From NCBI RefSeq assembly GCF_029277985.1, contig NZ_CP119546.1, forward strand, positions 2,232,001 to 2,296,000: DNA of 64,000 bases. Direction: 5' to 3'. A program made the translations under genes and the position numbers. The stretch is from Providencia stuartii (GTDB lineage: Bacteria; Pseudomonadota; Gammaproteobacteria; Enterobacterales; Enterobacteriaceae). Under the pieces are notes generated by a model. That model did no database searches. It had not been told where the DNA came from and saw nothing but the letters and a program-made list of their open reading frames with translations. Positions 1-9,614 of the stretch are shown one piece after another. Each line of letters opens with the position of its first letter. Positions within the stretch are counted from its first letter, which is position 1.

Positions 1-492
1 CGGTTCGTCAGCGCTGGTTGGCTCTGCGCTCTCTGAGGCGATAGTCTCCTGTTGAGCCGCTTTTTTAGCTTTCGCACGAGCAATAGCGGCGGCAACTGCT
101 GCCTTACGCGGATCAACCTCAGCCGGTTCGTCAGCGCCGGTTGGTTCTACGTTCTCTGAGGCGATAGTCTCCTGTTGAGCCGCTTTTTTGGCTTTCGCAC
201 GAGCAATAGCGGCGGCAACCGCTGCCTTACGTGGATCAACCTCAGCCGGTTCGTCAGCGCCGGTTGGTTCTACGTTCTCTGAGGCGATCGTCTCCTGTTG
301 AGCCGCTTTCTTGGCTTTCGCACGAGCAATAGCCGCAGCAACCGCAGCCTTACGTGGATCAACCTCAGCCGGTTCGTCAGCGCCGGTTGGTTCTACGTTC
401 TCTGAGGTGATAGTCTCCTGTTGAGCCGCTTTCTTGGCTTTTGCACGAGCAATAGCCGCAGCAACCGCTGCTTTACGCGGATCATTCCCCTC
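1..492 (-). repeat. Four tandem 123-bp repeats encoding the RsxC tail
   Basis: The word CGGTTCGTCAGCG recurs at 1, 124, 247 and 370, giving a 123-bp period, or 41 codons. Each unit encodes an Ala/Lys-rich helix (motif [17 protein letters not shown]) and an acidic, proline-containing linker. The first three units are nearly identical and the fourth decays after about 480. The array continues past the window start. Such exact in-frame repeats can change copy number by slippage or recombination. Confidence 0.9.
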
Positions 493-2268
493 GTTTGCTT
501 CCGCAGGTTGAGTGACAGTGTCACCTTTGCTTTCTTGCGCGGCCGCGGCTTTTCTCGCCTTAGCGCGAGCAAGTGCAGCGGCTACGGCAGCCTTACGTGG
601 GTCGTTAGTATTATCTTCTGCTATCATTGTAGCGGCTTGTTTCTCGGCCTGTTTTGCTCTCGCTTGCTCTTTACGTGCCGCTCTTGCGGCAATAACCGCA
701 CTGTTATCAGGCTCTGCACCTACAATGACATCAATTGCGGATGTGGCAGCTGATTTTTTGGCTTTTACACGAGCAAGGGCTGCGGCAACAGCATCTTTAT
801 CGGATGCCTCCACTTGAACTGCTGATTTTTTATGGCGTTCTTCTCGGGCCAGTTTTTCGCGTTCCATCCGCTGCTGTTTCGCTTCAAAACGTAATTTTGC
901 TTCTGCTGCCCGTCGTTCCTCTTGCTTAATCTCACGTATTTCTGCTTTTTCTTGTCGGTAATATTGCACGAGAGGAATATTACTTGGACAAACATAGGCG
1001 CAAGCGCCGCATTCTATACAATCAAAGAGGTTATGCTTCTGTGCTTTCTCATGCTCTTTACCTTTACTGAACCAATACAGTTGCTGAGGGAGCAGAGCAG
1101 CAGGGCATGCATCAACACATAAACCACAACGAATACACGCTTCTTCAAGAGGCTTTTGCCCAACCTCTTCGATACTAGGAACCAGTAAACAGTTACAAAT
1201 CTTAACAACGGGCGCGTTAAGGTCAGGCAAAGTAAATCCCATTAATGGGCCACCCATAATGACCATTTGCTCAGTTGCAGGCGTAAAACCTGTCTGTTGT
1301 AAAAGGTGTTGTACAGGGGTACCTAGACGAGTCCAAAAGTTACCCGGAGAGGCGATCGACTCACCCGTTACGGTCACGACACGTTCGATTAAAGGTTGAC
1401 CATCAATCACGGCTCGTTTTATTGCAACCACCGTTCCCACGTTCTGCATTAATACGCCGATTTGAGATGAACGAGCACCGGAGGGAACCTCTTTACCCGT
1501 CAAAATTTTAGTAAGCTGTTTGGCTCCGCCAGAAGGGTATTTAGTCGGAATGACCCGAATAAAAATATGCTTATCATGAGTGGTTATTGCTTTTTTTAAA
1601 GCCGCAATAGCGTCTGGCTTATTGTCTTCAATACCAATAAGAATTTGATCAGGATTGAGTAGGTGTTGCAAAATGCGACAGCCTTCGATGACCTCATCCG
1701 CATGTTCTTGCATGAGGCGATCATCCGCGGTGATATAAGGTTCACATTCCGCGGCATTCACAATTAAGGTCTTGATCGCATCTTTCCCCCCGGCAAGCTT
1801 AGAGGCTGTTGGAAAGCCTGCCCCCCCAAGTCCGGCGATACCTGCTTGTTCAATTTTTTGCAATAGTTGCGCTGGGGTGAGTTGTAAATAATTAGGCTCA
1901 GGAAATAATTCGCACCAAGTATCTTCGCCATCAGCGTTGAGGCAAACCGACAGTTCTTTTAAGCCAGAAGGGTGAGCGGTAACCATCGGTTTAATTGCGG
2001 TGATTGTACCGGACGTTGAAGCATGGACAGGTACGGTTCGGCCAACACCACGTGTTAAAGGTTGGCCTTTGAGTACATGATCACCCGCTTTAACAATTAA
2101 CTCACCTTCAGGGCCTAAATGCTGTTGTAACGGAATAATAAGCTGCTCAGGGATTGAAGCCACGCGCATTGGAACTTGGCTGGATTGAAGCTTCATTTCA
2201 GGTGGATGTATGCCGCCTGAAAAATCCCAAATAGTATCTTTTTTCAGCCAGTTAAATAAATTAAACAT
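1..2268 (-). CDS. rsxC: Electron transport complex subunit RsxC (3' end outside the window)
   Basis: This is the peripheral iron-sulfur and flavin subunit of the Rsx/Rnf inner-membrane complex, which uses NADH and the ion gradient to keep SoxR reduced. The frame opens with [10 protein letters not shown] and is open to base 1, so 756 codons are visible and the C-terminus is missing. The N-terminal NADH/FMN-binding part lies at high coordinates. A ferredoxin-type cluster motif ([12 protein letters not shown]) is encoded near 980-1020, with a second cysteine cluster before it. After that comes an alanine/lysine/arginine-rich tail; its last visible part is four tandem 41-residue repeats (1-492). 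The start codon lies inside the end of rsxB (8-base overlap), as expected for translational coupling. The variable Ala/Lys tail is typical of enterobacterial RsxC. The only oddity is the near-identical long repeat. Confidence 0.95.
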   Translation of the reverse strand, partial: MFNLFNWLKKDTIWDFSGGIHPPEMKLQSSQVPMRVASIPEQLIIPLQQHLGPEGELIVKAGDHVLKGQPLTRGVGRTVPVHASTSGTITAIKPMVTAHPSGLKELSVCLNADGEDTWCELFPEPNYLQLTPAQLLQKIEQAGIAGLGGAGFPTASKLAGGKDAIKTLIVNAAECEPYITADDRLMQEHADEVIEGCRILQHLLNPDQILIGIEDNKPDAIAALKKAITTHDKHIFIRVIPTKYPSGGAKQLTKILTGKEVPSGARSSQIGVLMQNVGTVVAIKRAVIDGQPLIERVVTVTGESIASPGNFWTRLGTPVQHLLQQTGFTPATEQMVIMGGPLMGFTLPDLNAPVVKICNCLLVPSIEEVGQKPLEEACIRCGLCVDACPAALLPQQLYWFSKGKEHEKAQKHNLFDCIECGACAYVCPSNIPLVQYYRQEKAEIREIKQEERRAAEAKLRFEAKQQRMEREKLAREERHKKSAVQVEASDKDAVAAALARVKAKKSAATSAIDVIVGAEPDNSAVIAARAARKEQARAKQAEKQAATMIAEDNTNDPRKAAVAAALARAKARKAAAAQESKGDTVTQPAEANEGNDPRKAAVAAAIARAKAKKAAQQETITSENVEPTGADEPAEVDPRKAAVAAAIARAKAKKAAQQETIASENVEPTGADEPAEVDPRKAAVAAAIARAKAKKAAQQETIASENVEPTGADEPAEVDPRKAAVAAAIARAKAKKAAQQETIASESAEPTSADEP
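512..524. promoter_or_regulatory. matS site (MatP binding), inside rsxC
   Basis: GTGACAGTGTCAC matches the E. coli matS consensus GTGACRNYGTCAC at every position. MatP binds matS to organise the Ter macrodomain. This is one of four perfect matches in the window. Confidence 0.85.
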
Positions 2269-2887
2269 GTGCATCACCTTTTACCGCAGAAAAGGGTGAT
2301 TTGGGCTGTTGTTCATTAGCTGACACAGGAATATTTTTAACTGGAATACTGTTTAAATCCCATTTCCAGTTTGCCGTCGTCGTTTTCACGGGAACCAGTT
2401 CAATACAGTCGGTTGGGCAGGGCGCGACACATAGGTCACAACCTGTACACAAGTCTTCAATGACGGTATGCATCGCTCTGGTTGCACCAACAATGGCATC
2501 GACAGGACATGCTTGGATACATTTGGTGCATCCAATACAGTTTTCCTCATCAATAATGGCAACTTTACGAACGGGATTCTGTGCACTCTCATCGCCGTCA
2601 ATCGGTTGAGGGTCGACATTCAGCAGCTCGGAAATTTTCAACATAACTTGCTCGCCGCCGGGGGCACATTTATTGATCATCTCACCATTATTAGCGACGG
2701 CTTCCGCATAAGGACGACAGCCTGGGTAGCTGCATTGACCACATTGGCTTTGAGGCAAAATCGCATCAATTTTTTCGACAATAGGGTCTTCTTCAACTTT
2801 AAAGCGTAGAGAGGCATAGCCAAGGACTAAACCAAAAATCAGTCCCAAAACAGCTAAAATGCCAATAGCAATCCATAACGACATCAT
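2261..2887 (-). CDS. rsxB: Electron transport complex subunit RsxB
   Basis: A 208-residue iron-sulfur subunit of the Rsx/Rnf complex. Residues 1-28 form one membrane anchor. A four-cysteine cluster region follows ([15 protein letters not shown], about residues 49-63, with a further Cys near 74). Two 4Fe-4S ferredoxin motifs come next, [12 protein letters not shown] near 117 and [12 protein letters not shown] near 147. Length and motifs match E. coli RsxB closely. The start overlaps the rsxA stop by one base (TAATG) and the end overlaps rsxC by 8 bases, so rsxA-rsxB-rsxC form one coupled operon. Confidence 0.97.
   Translation of the reverse strand: MMSLWIAIGILAVLGLIFGLVLGYASLRFKVEEDPIVEKIDAILPQSQCGQCSYPGCRPYAEAVANNGEMINKCAPGGEQVMLKISELLNVDPQPIDGDESAQNPVRKVAIIDEENCIGCTKCIQACPVDAIVGATRAMHTVIEDLCTGCDLCVAPCPTDCIELVPVKTTTANWKWDLNSIPVKNIPVSANEQQPKSPFSAVKGDAHV
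2415..2422 (+). promoter_or_regulatory. KOPS-type octamer GGGCAGGG pointing right, toward dif
   Basis: GGGCAGGG fits the FtsK-orienting consensus GGGNAGGG. It lies left of dif on the + strand, the orientation expected if dif is at 27041. A single octamer is weak evidence; the agreement of all four found here is what counts. Confidence 0.5.
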
Positions 2888-3468
2888 TAGAATTTCACCA
2901 AACCACTAAAACCCATAAATGCTAAAGACATAAGTCCAGCAGTAACTAGGCCAATAGATGAACCACGAAAAGGAGCAGGGACATCGGCAACAGCAAGCCG
3001 TTCACGAATAGCGGCAAACAAAACCATGACCAATGAGAAGCCGACTGCGGCAGCAAAACCATAAACGGCTGACTGTAAGAAACCATGCGACTGGTTGATA
3101 TTTAACAGAGCAACACCTAACACAGCACAGTTAGTTGTAATGAGTGGGAGAAAAATCCCTAATAAGCGGTAGAGTGTTGGACTGGTTTTTCTGACAACCA
3201 TTTCGGTGAACTGAACAACGACGGCGATCACTAAAATAAAGCTGAGGGTGCGTAGATAGAGAAGGTCAAGAGGCACTAAAATTAACGTGTCCATCAGCCA
3301 AGAACTGATGGAGGCAAGTGTCATGACAAAAGTCGTAGCAAAGCCCATTCCAATGGCTGTTTCGAGTTTTTTTGATACGCCCATAAATGGACACAGACCA
3401 AGGAATTTTACCAGCACAAAGTTATTAACCAGCACTGTTCCAATAAATAGTAAAAGATAATCAGTCAT
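2887..3468 (-). CDS. rsxA: Electron transport complex subunit RsxA
   Basis: An integral membrane subunit of the Rsx/Rnf complex, 193 residues from the start at 3468 ([10 protein letters not shown]), the same length as E. coli RsxA. A longer frame begins at 3486, but the family start and the AGG ribosome site upstream favour 3468. Six hydrophobic helices are evident, and the family motifs [18 protein letters not shown] and LGVALLNIN are present; each carries a Cys implicated in the shared membrane Fe-S centre (CPFMGVS and TNCAVLG). It is the first rsx gene here, with ydgK upstream. Confidence 0.96.
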   Translation of the reverse strand: MTDYLLLFIGTVLVNNFVLVKFLGLCPFMGVSKKLETAIGMGFATTFVMTLASISSWLMDTLILVPLDLLYLRTLSFILVIAVVVQFTEMVVRKTSPTLYRLLGIFLPLITTNCAVLGVALLNINQSHGFLQSAVYGFAAAVGFSLVMVLFAAIRERLAVADVPAPFRGSSIGLVTAGLMSLAFMGFSGLVKF

Positions 3469-3555
3469 TTCATAGCCTGAAAACAAAATTAAAGAACAAA
3501 GACCGACGTATGTCAGTAAAACTGAGCGTATGATAACAAGCTATTTTTGTGATGC

Positions 3556-3996
3556 TTATCGATCTTGTGTGAAAGTCATTTTCACGCGGGCAGAATTTTT
3601 AATGTAAGGCACAAAGACTCCCGCGCCAATAAGTGGCCAAGCGAGTGTTTTTAGTGCGATATTGTCTTCAACGGCAGCGAAGGCGAAGGTTTTTAATCCC
3701 AACAGCAATAACACTAATAGCCAAATAATAAAACGGCGAGGGAAATGTTTAGAACGAATAAACATCAATTTCAAAATATGAGCGGTAAATAGCGCCATCA
3801 CAACGGTAATAAGAAATGATAAACACCAATCTAACGGGATATAACTGGACCAATTCTCAATAGTGGTGACAATTTGATAAAGTTTAATGGAATACATTAC
3901 TACCATGGCGCACACAGCAAAAAATGTCATTAAAATAAAGGCGGCTGGAGCAAGGAGCCAACCCGTAATTCGATGATGGTCATAGACAGGCGTCAT
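3556..3996 (-). CDS. ydgK: YdgK-like inner membrane protein (DUF2569)
   Basis: A 146-residue protein with four predicted membrane segments (about residues 11-36, 55-75, 88-108 and 118-132) and a short basic C-terminus. Position directly upstream of rsxA, length and topology match E. coli ydgK, a DUF2569 protein of unknown biochemical role. The 87-base gap to rsxA contains no clear terminator, so co-transcription is plausible. Confidence 0.85.
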   Translation of the reverse strand: MTPVYDHHRITGWLLAPAAFILMTFFAVCAMVVMYSIKLYQIVTTIENWSSYIPLDWCLSFLITVVMALFTAHILKLMFIRSKHFPRRFIIWLLVLLLLGLKTFAFAAVEDNIALKTLAWPLIGAGVFVPYIKNSARVKMTFTQDR

Positions 3997-4223
3997 ATCA
4001 ATTTATTCCATATTTAAGTTCATAATAATTCAAATACATATTGTTACCTGCCTAAGAGCATCTAAGCTAGCGTTTAAAATGCTTTTTTTCAGTGTTCAAT
4101 GGTACTTAAAATTATTTTGATAGAATCAATCAATGGATATCCTACCATAGTTTTATTTGCTAATTAATTGGTTATGGTGATACTTTTTATACGTTCTGTG
4201 GAAACTAATAAAATGAGGTTATT

Positions 4224-5267
4224 ATGTCTGCACCAATTAAAGTGGGTATTATTGGTTATGGTTATGCAAGTAAAACATTTCATGCACCTTTTATTGCCAC
4301 TTTGCCAGGTTATGAGCTGACAGCAATTTCAAGCAGTCAGCCAGATAAAGTGACGACAGATTGGCCGAATGTTACGGTAGTCTCCTCTCCAGAACAGTTA
4401 CTTGCAAATCCTGAAATAGAATTAGTTATTATTCCAACACCGAACGATACTCATTATCCGCTGGCGAGCCAAGCACTAGCGGCAGGTAAACATGTTGTTG
4501 TGGATAAACCTTTTACTGTTACTGTTGAAGAAGCCGAAGCGCTACAACAACAGGCCCAAAAAGCAGAAAAAATACTTTCTGTGTACCATAATCGTCGTTG
4601 GGATGCGGGCTTTTTGACGTTAAAACAGCTCTTTGCTGACGGTTGCTTAGGTGACATTAAATATTATGAATCTCATTTTGACCGCTATCGTCCAGTGACA
4701 CGCCAAAGATGGCGTGAATCGGCTGTTGCCGGCGGTGGAATTTGGTATGATTTAGGCCCGCATTTATTAGATCAAGCCTTACAATTTTTTGGTAAGCCTA
4801 CCAGTATTCATGCAGATTTAGCGATGATCCGCCCTAATGCAGAAGCCGTCGATTATTTCCATGTATTGCTTAATTACGCAGATAAAAAAGTGATTCTTCA
4901 TGCTACCACCGTGGCTGCGGCGGAATCTCCGCTTTATGTCGTCCATGGCATGAAAGGCAGTTATGTTAAATATGGTCTTGATTCCCAAGAAGATAAACTA
5001 AAAAGTGGGGCGTTACCCAACGATGAAAATTGGGGGGTTGATGAACGTAACGGAGTTGTGACGCTGTCACAAGGCGATGAATTGATTTCTAAAGAGTGGG
5101 TGAACAAAAAAGGTCATTACGGTGGTTATTACCTTAAGATTTTCGACGCAATCCGTCATGGCGCCGAAAACCCAGTACAACCCCAAGAAGCGATTGAAAT
5201 CATGAAGCTGATTGAAGCCGGTATCATTTCAGCCAAAGAAAAACGTACTGTAGATATTGATTTCTAA
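4224..5267 (+). CDS. ydgJ: YdgJ-type Gfo/Idh/MocA family NAD(P)-dependent oxidoreductase
   Basis: A 347-residue putative dehydrogenase. The N-terminal Rossmann domain opens with VGIIGYGYASKTFHAP, where the glycine-rich GxGxxS/A turn binds the dinucleotide. The cofactor/substrate motif DKPFTVTVEEAE contains the family EKP-type lysine as DKP. A C-terminal alpha/beta domain carries GGGIWYDLGPHLLDQAL, with the family GG...D..H signature. Sequence and length are close to E. coli YdgJ, whose substrate is not established. GAGG seven bases before the ATG supports the start. A strong terminator follows at 5286-5310. Confidence 0.9.
   Translation: MSAPIKVGIIGYGYASKTFHAPFIATLPGYELTAISSSQPDKVTTDWPNVTVVSSPEQLLANPEIELVIIPTPNDTHYPLASQALAAGKHVVVDKPFTVTVEEAEALQQQAQKAEKILSVYHNRRWDAGFLTLKQLFADGCLGDIKYYESHFDRYRPVTRQRWRESAVAGGGIWYDLGPHLLDQALQFFGKPTSIHADLAMIRPNAEAVDYFHVLLNYADKKVILHATTVAAAESPLYVVHGMKGSYVKYGLDSQEDKLKSGALPNDENWGVDERNGVVTLSQGDELISKEWVNKKGHYGGYYLKIFDAIRHGAENPVQPQEAIEIMKLIEAGIISAKEKRTVDIDF
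5058..5070. promoter_or_regulatory. matS site inside the ydgJ-type gene
   Basis: GTGACGCTGTCAC is a perfect match to GTGACRNYGTCAC. It lies 4.5 kb from the previous site, denser than the E. coli average, and supports Ter macrodomain identity. Confidence 0.85.
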
Positions 5268-5285
5268 AATTAATTTTAAATTAAT

Positions 5286-5310
5286 GAGCCAGCAAAAGCT
5301 GGCTCTTTGT
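5286..5310 (+). terminator. Rho-independent terminator after ydgJ
   Basis: GAGCCAGC (5286-5293), loop AAAA, GCTGGCTC (5298-5305), followed by TTTGTT. The terminator ends only about 12 bases before the next start codon, so the next gene depends on read-through or a promoter inside ydgJ. Confidence 0.9.
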
Positions 5311-5321
5311 TAGGTACTAAA

Positions 5322-6296
5322 ATGAATTTGTTAGCAAAACTTAAAATTGATCCTTTCTTGCTTATCATGATTTGTGTTGTGGTAATTGCTAGCCTATTTC
5401 CTTGTGAGGGGGAGATTAAAATCGGCTTTCAATACTTAACGACAGCAGCAATTGCACTGTTATTTTTTATGCATGGCGCAAAGCTGTCTCGCGAATCTAT
5501 CATGGCCGGAATTGGACACTGGCGACTGCATTTATTGGTTTTTTCTAGCACATTTATTTTATTTCCTATTATTGGTTTAGGGTTGCATTTCATGGTGCCA
5601 ACTTGGATGTCACCAACCGTGTACATGGGCTTCCTTTACCTTTGCGCGTTACCTGCAACGGTACAATCGGCAATTGCATTTACTTCTGTTGCAGGCGGGA
5701 ATGTTGCCGCGGCAATTTGTAGTGCTTCAGCATCGAGCATTTTGGGAGTCTTTTTATCGCCGATCTTAGTGGGCTTCTTAATGGATGAAGATGGCAGCCA
5801 AGCGATGGATACACTGAATGCAATTGGTGCTATTTTATTACAGCTAATGTTGCCGTTTGTCGTAGGGCACCTTTCTAGGCCGTTATTAGCGAATTGGATT
5901 AACCGGAATCGCAAACTAATTAATATTACCGACCGTTCATCAATATTATTGGTTGTTTATGTTGCATTCAGTGAAGCGGTCGTTGAAGGGATATGGCAGC
6001 GTATTGATGCCTATTCACTCTTTATGATCGCTGTAATCAGTTGCCTTATTTTATTTATTGTTATGGTGCTCAATACATTAGCGGCTCGCCTATTTAAATT
6101 TAGCAAAGAAGATGAAATAACGATTGTATTTTGTGGCTCTAAAAAAAGTCTTGCTAATGGTGTTCCAATGGCGAATGTTCTTTTCCCAGCCTCAGTCGTT
6201 GGAGTGATACTATTGCCATTAATGATATTCCATCAAATACAGTTGATGGTTTGCGCTGTTCTTGCTCAACGCTATGCAAAGCGCTTAGCTAAATAA
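5322..6296 (+). CDS. yfeH: YfeH-type bile acid:sodium symporter family transporter
   Basis: A polytopic membrane protein of the SBF/BASS superfamily (PF13593-type), 324 residues from the ATG at 5322. A TTG 15 bases earlier falls in the terminator, and AGGT lies 8-11 bases before the ATG. About ten hydrophobic segments are visible. Signature stretches TTAAIALLFFMHGAKLSRE, ALPATVQSAIAFTSVAGGN and VFCGSKKSLANG match E. coli YfeH. The last two carry the conserved crossover residues of the BASS fold. The natural substrate is not known. In E. coli yfeH lies elsewhere, so the placement here is lineage-specific. Confidence 0.88.
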   Translation: MNLLAKLKIDPFLLIMICVVVIASLFPCEGEIKIGFQYLTTAAIALLFFMHGAKLSRESIMAGIGHWRLHLLVFSSTFILFPIIGLGLHFMVPTWMSPTVYMGFLYLCALPATVQSAIAFTSVAGGNVAAAICSASASSILGVFLSPILVGFLMDEDGSQAMDTLNAIGAILLQLMLPFVVGHLSRPLLANWINRNRKLINITDRSSILLVVYVAFSEAVVEGIWQRIDAYSLFMIAVISCLILFIVMVLNTLAARLFKFSKEDEITIVFCGSKKSLANGVPMANVLFPASVVGVILLPLMIFHQIQLMVCAVLAQRYAKRLAK

Positions 6297-6342
6297 TTAG
6301 TCCTGTGTCGAGTAGAGGTATCTACTCGATAAAATACCCGCA

Positions 6343-6359
6343 TTTAGTTACAACATACT
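6343..6359 (-). promoter_or_regulatory. Replication arrest site Ter (distal copy)
   Basis: Read on the minus strand this is AGTATGTTGTAACTAAA, identical to the core of E. coli TerB, including the conserved G at the non-permissive end. Tus bound here would block forks moving from high to low coordinates. It lies 7.1 kb beyond the tus-proximal Ter site in the same orientation, so it acts as a back-up trap. Confidence 0.93.
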
Positions 6360-6641
6360 AATGAGTGGAAACAAACTTCATACATTAGCCACTGAGTATG
6401 AAAATGAAAAAGCTAAACAGGGCAGAATTTGGTTGCACTGCCCTAAACGGGGATGTTTGGGTTAGAATACAGCTTATCTGACTTTATCTTAAAATCCGTT
6501 TAAACATTTAATGACAGCGGATAGTAAGGTTGAAAATGAATATTCAATCTATTAACTAATTGAATAATAATCTTATTTATTATTTCTATGTCCCATCAAC
6601 TCAATAACATCGATTTTATCCACTGTTAAAGGAGGTTGTTT

Positions 6642-6677
6642 ATGGCGGGAGAGCGGCTCGAAACTCTCATGCCTTAA
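6642..6677 (+). CDS. Possible micro-ORF of 11 codons behind a very strong ribosome site
   Basis: AAAGGAGG sits five bases before ATG, an almost ideal Shine-Dalgarno. The frame encodes MAGERLETLMP and stops. No gene on the same strand follows for 4 kb, so it is not an obvious leader peptide for a neighbour. It could be a chance match, a tiny protein, or part of a small RNA. Low confidence. Confidence 0.25.
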   Translation: MAGERLETLMP

Positions 6678-6758
6678 TGCGCTAGAGCAAGAGTTGATAG
6701 CTAGCAACCGTTTGTTCTCTAAGCCAACCTTCCAAAATGAAAAAGGAATATCCCCTGA

Positions 6759-7769
6759 TTAGCGAAGGGCAGCTTTTTGTCGCAATTGCTGCTTTTCGCT
6801 CTCACTGAGAAAAGACATCGTTAATCCATTGATTTGCGCCTGTTCAATTTCAGCTTGCGTTAATCCTGCCATCGGAGCGGCGATATTATATTCATGGTCT
6901 AGCTCAATACCTTCAACCGCTGGGTCATCTGTATTGATTGAGGCTAATACGCCGTGATTTAAAAACATTTTCAACGGATGTGCAGATAATGATGATACTG
7001 TACTCGTTTGAATATTGGAGGTCAGGCAGCTTTCAATACCGATTTTATGTGAGGCTAAGTACTCAATGAGTTCTGGGTCTTCATTTGCTTTAACGCCATG
7101 ACCGATTCTTTGCGCACCTAACTGTTTAATCGCATGCCAAATACTCTCTGCACCTGCCGCTTCTCCCGCATGAACCGTTATTTGCAAACCGGCATCACGA
7201 GCTCGGGTAAAGTGGGTATTAAATAGGGAGCCAGGAAAACCAAGTTCGTCACCAGCAAGATCTAGCGCACAAAGCTTATCACGATGAGCGAGAAGACCCG
7301 CTAATTCTTGAGAACAAGCTTCTGGTCCGAAAGTCCGGCTCAAAATACCAATTAAATTGATCTTGATATCATACTGCTTACAACCCGCCATTATCCCATC
7401 AATCACGGCTTCAACGACACCTTCAATGGGTAATTTGTGTTGCATTGCCATATAGTAGGGAGAAAAACGTAGTTCAGCGTAGTCAATGCCTGCATTATAA
7501 GCATCTTCAACATTTTCTTGAGCCACTCGTTTGCAGGCATCTAAATCTGCTAACACAGCGACTCCCCAATCTAATTTTTGTAAAAATCCGACTAAATCAG
7601 CTTCTTGCGTCATGATTTGTACGTGAGGGCGTAGAGTTTCTAGCTCATAGGCAGGCAACGCGATATTATGCTGTTGAGCGAGAGAAAGAATCGTTTCAGG
7701 GCGGATATTACCATCTAAATGGCGGTGGATATCCGTTAATGGCAGTTGTCTGTTAATCACTAATTGCAT
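6759..7769 (-). CDS. add: Adenosine deaminase
   Basis: Cytosolic purine salvage enzyme that hydrolyses adenosine and deoxyadenosine to inosine and deoxyinosine. The 336-residue protein carries the zinc ligands of the HxH motif (HRHLDG, near residue 16), the catalytic HAGE motif near 200 and the metal-binding NTDDP motif near 279. Length and sequence match E. coli Add (333 residues). It lies downstream of ydgA, separated by a strong terminator, so it has its own promoter in 7770-7820. Confidence 0.97.
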   Translation of the reverse strand: MQLVINRQLPLTDIHRHLDGNIRPETILSLAQQHNIALPAYELETLRPHVQIMTQEADLVGFLQKLDWGVAVLADLDACKRVAQENVEDAYNAGIDYAELRFSPYYMAMQHKLPIEGVVEAVIDGIMAGCKQYDIKINLIGILSRTFGPEACSQELAGLLAHRDKLCALDLAGDELGFPGSLFNTHFTRARDAGLQITVHAGEAAGAESIWHAIKQLGAQRIGHGVKANEDPELIEYLASHKIGIESCLTSNIQTSTVSSLSAHPLKMFLNHGVLASINTDDPAVEGIELDHEYNIAAPMAGLTQAEIEQAQINGLTMSFLSESEKQQLRQKAALR

Positions 7770-7820
7770 CCCTTTATCTTGCTGATAGTTCGTTGTATAT
7801 ATGTTCTTAGTATAGATGTA

Positions 7821-7854
7821 AAAACGCCAGTCAAAATTGATTGACTGGCGTTTT
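7821..7854. terminator. Bidirectional-type terminator between ydgA and add
   Basis: A perfect 14-bp stem, AAAACGCCAGTCAA (7821-7834) and TTGACTGGCGTTTT (7841-7854), with a 6-base loop. It ends ydgA transcription on the minus strand and separates it from add. Confidence 0.92.
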
Positions 7855-7874
7855 AAGATTTATTTTAAACTAAA

Positions 7875-9506
7875 TTAGTTTGCTGGTTGTGCGACTTCTG
7901 CACCTTCAGCTGGCGCTTCTTCAACTTCAGGAACGATGATTTCTTCTTCATAATCCAGAGTGCTTTCTGGGCTAGACATGATCTTCATCTTAGTTAAGAA
8001 GTCAGCTAAAGTGTATTTATCCGCGTTGAAAGTAATATCATTACCTGCAAATTTGATAGTCATTGTCAGGTCATTACCTTTTTCAACCATCCACGGTGAT
8101 TTTTTCTGCTTAGCTTTTTCAGCACGTTCTTCGTCTGTCATAAACATTTCTTCAAACGGAGAAGAGAACATATCAGAAGTCAGCATCATTTGTGCTTGTT
8201 CAAATTCAGCTGTTGCTTGTTCCACATACTGTTTTTTGATTTCAGCATCGACAGCTTTACCTTGATCTAAAATAGCTGCTTGAGCAAGCAACTCGATCGC
8301 CATAGGTTTATTCAGCGTGAAATTAAAGTCAAAAGAGGTCAACAGGCTCTTAACTGCTTCATCAACCTTATTCGACAACGCTAATGAAGTCAGTTCGTCT
8401 TGATTCCATTTGTTGAAAGTCATGCTTAAGTCAATTGAGCTTTGTCCAGCATCATTTTTCCAGTAAGCAGGGCTAATCGAAAAGGTTGGTTTGCTTTGCA
8501 GCAGTTGAGGTAATGTTTTTGTGACTATATCCATAGCAATTTGTTCCCCAGCAGCGGATGGATTACCACTTGCCAGACCTTCTGCTAAGGCTTTGTTATA
8601 CTGCTCAACAAATTGACCTAATGCTTTTGCATCTAATTTATCGATTGAAAGAACCGCTTTACCTGAACCTAAGTTTTGTCCTAGCGCTGTCAGTCCATCA
8701 ATGCTATAAGCTAAATTCCCTTTGACCGTTTCTTTTTCAAGAACAGTATCTGAATTGATAGCTAAATTTTTGAAAGAAAATTTAACTTCAGGGATATTAA
8801 AATCAGTATCTGCGATAACAAACTCTTGTTTACCCGTATAGAAGCCATATTGAGTTTTCGTTACGTTAGAGATTAATTTCAATCCTTTTAAGGTCATTCC
8901 CTCAGATTTATCTGCTTTTTGAATCACTAAATTATCAGTGATTAGAGATGCATCCACTTTTTCGAGGTCAGATGTCGTATTGAACACCATTTTTGAACCG
9001 CTGAAAGAGATACTTGCATCTTCTTTCGAATATTCAATCGGTAACAGTTCTAAATCTGAATCAATACTTTTGCTATAACCAATTACAGCATCACCTGAAA
9101 TAAAAGGTTTACCTTTTGTTATTTCAAATAATTCTTTTGTAGAAGCGTTATTTGCCAATTCAATATGTGCTGCACCTAATTTCGGCATTAGGTTAAATTT
9201 AGCAACTTGTGATAGCGGGAAAGGGCCGTGATCAATATCGGTATTGAAAACGATAGTTTCATCAGGACCTGCTGATTCAGCTGCTGAAATAACGATATTT
9301 GCTTGAGATGAGAATACGCCACGTTTAAAGTTTTCAACTTTAAATGTGAGTCCAGCTTCTGGCGCATTTGCAGCAAAAAATGCGTTAGTGTTGCTGATAA
9401 CTTTGTTTAATTCCTTTTCTACTTTAGAGCCAGTATACCATGACGCCCCTGTCCAAGCAGCACCCACAGCAATAATAACACCAACTGCAACTAATGACTT
9501 TTTCAT
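7875..9506 (-). CDS. ydgA: YdgA family protein (DUF945), putative periplasmic/inner-membrane protein
   Basis: The chosen start MKKSLVAVGV at 9506 matches E. coli YdgA and has AAGGATGGATG upstream; a longer frame reaches 9560. The protein is 543 residues against about 502 in E. coli. Residues 1-22 form a signal anchor. Then comes a beta-rich DUF945 body (motifs HGPFPLSQ and LAYSIDGLTALGQNLGSGK). The acidic tail is rich in Glu, Pro and Ala (residues about 505-543) and largely accounts for the extra length. The function is unknown. The gene lies between manA and add, as in E. coli. Confidence 0.92.
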   Translation of the reverse strand: MKKSLVAVGVIIAVGAAWTGASWYTGSKVEKELNKVISNTNAFFAANAPEAGLTFKVENFKRGVFSSQANIVISAAESAGPDETIVFNTDIDHGPFPLSQVAKFNLMPKLGAAHIELANNASTKELFEITKGKPFISGDAVIGYSKSIDSDLELLPIEYSKEDASISFSGSKMVFNTTSDLEKVDASLITDNLVIQKADKSEGMTLKGLKLISNVTKTQYGFYTGKQEFVIADTDFNIPEVKFSFKNLAINSDTVLEKETVKGNLAYSIDGLTALGQNLGSGKAVLSIDKLDAKALGQFVEQYNKALAEGLASGNPSAAGEQIAMDIVTKTLPQLLQSKPTFSISPAYWKNDAGQSSIDLSMTFNKWNQDELTSLALSNKVDEAVKSLLTSFDFNFTLNKPMAIELLAQAAILDQGKAVDAEIKKQYVEQATAEFEQAQMMLTSDMFSSPFEEMFMTDEERAEKAKQKKSPWMVEKGNDLTMTIKFAGNDITFNADKYTLADFLTKMKIMSSPESTLDYEEEIIVPEVEEAPAEGAEVAQPAN

Positions 9507-9614
9507 TATAAACATCCATCCTTTCAGCACGTTATTCAACATGCAATGAATTTTGTACAAGTTTTAACAAACCGTCTTTTGCGTGCAATCAAGACGAACA
9601 AAACGCAAAATAAA

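Larger units (their letters stand above)
6297..6758. other. Intergenic region holding a Ter site and a micro-ORF
   Basis: This 462-base gap lies between the end of yfeH and the end of add. It contains a perfect 8-bp hairpin (CGAGTAGA/TCTACTCG, 6309-6328) without a T-run, a Ter site (6343-6359), and near 6630 a strong Shine-Dalgarno followed by an 11-codon frame. I see no larger gene. Confidence 0.7.

Noticed and set aside
421..817. Two + strand open frames over the rsxC tail
   Set aside because: They are shadows of the Ala/Lys-rich rsxC coding sequence; the minus frame has the family motifs and the continuous gene.
2123..2133. TGTTGTAACGG, partly like a Ter site
   Set aside because: It lacks the ACTAA end and the upstream AGNA, and lies inside rsxC; not a functional Ter by known rules.
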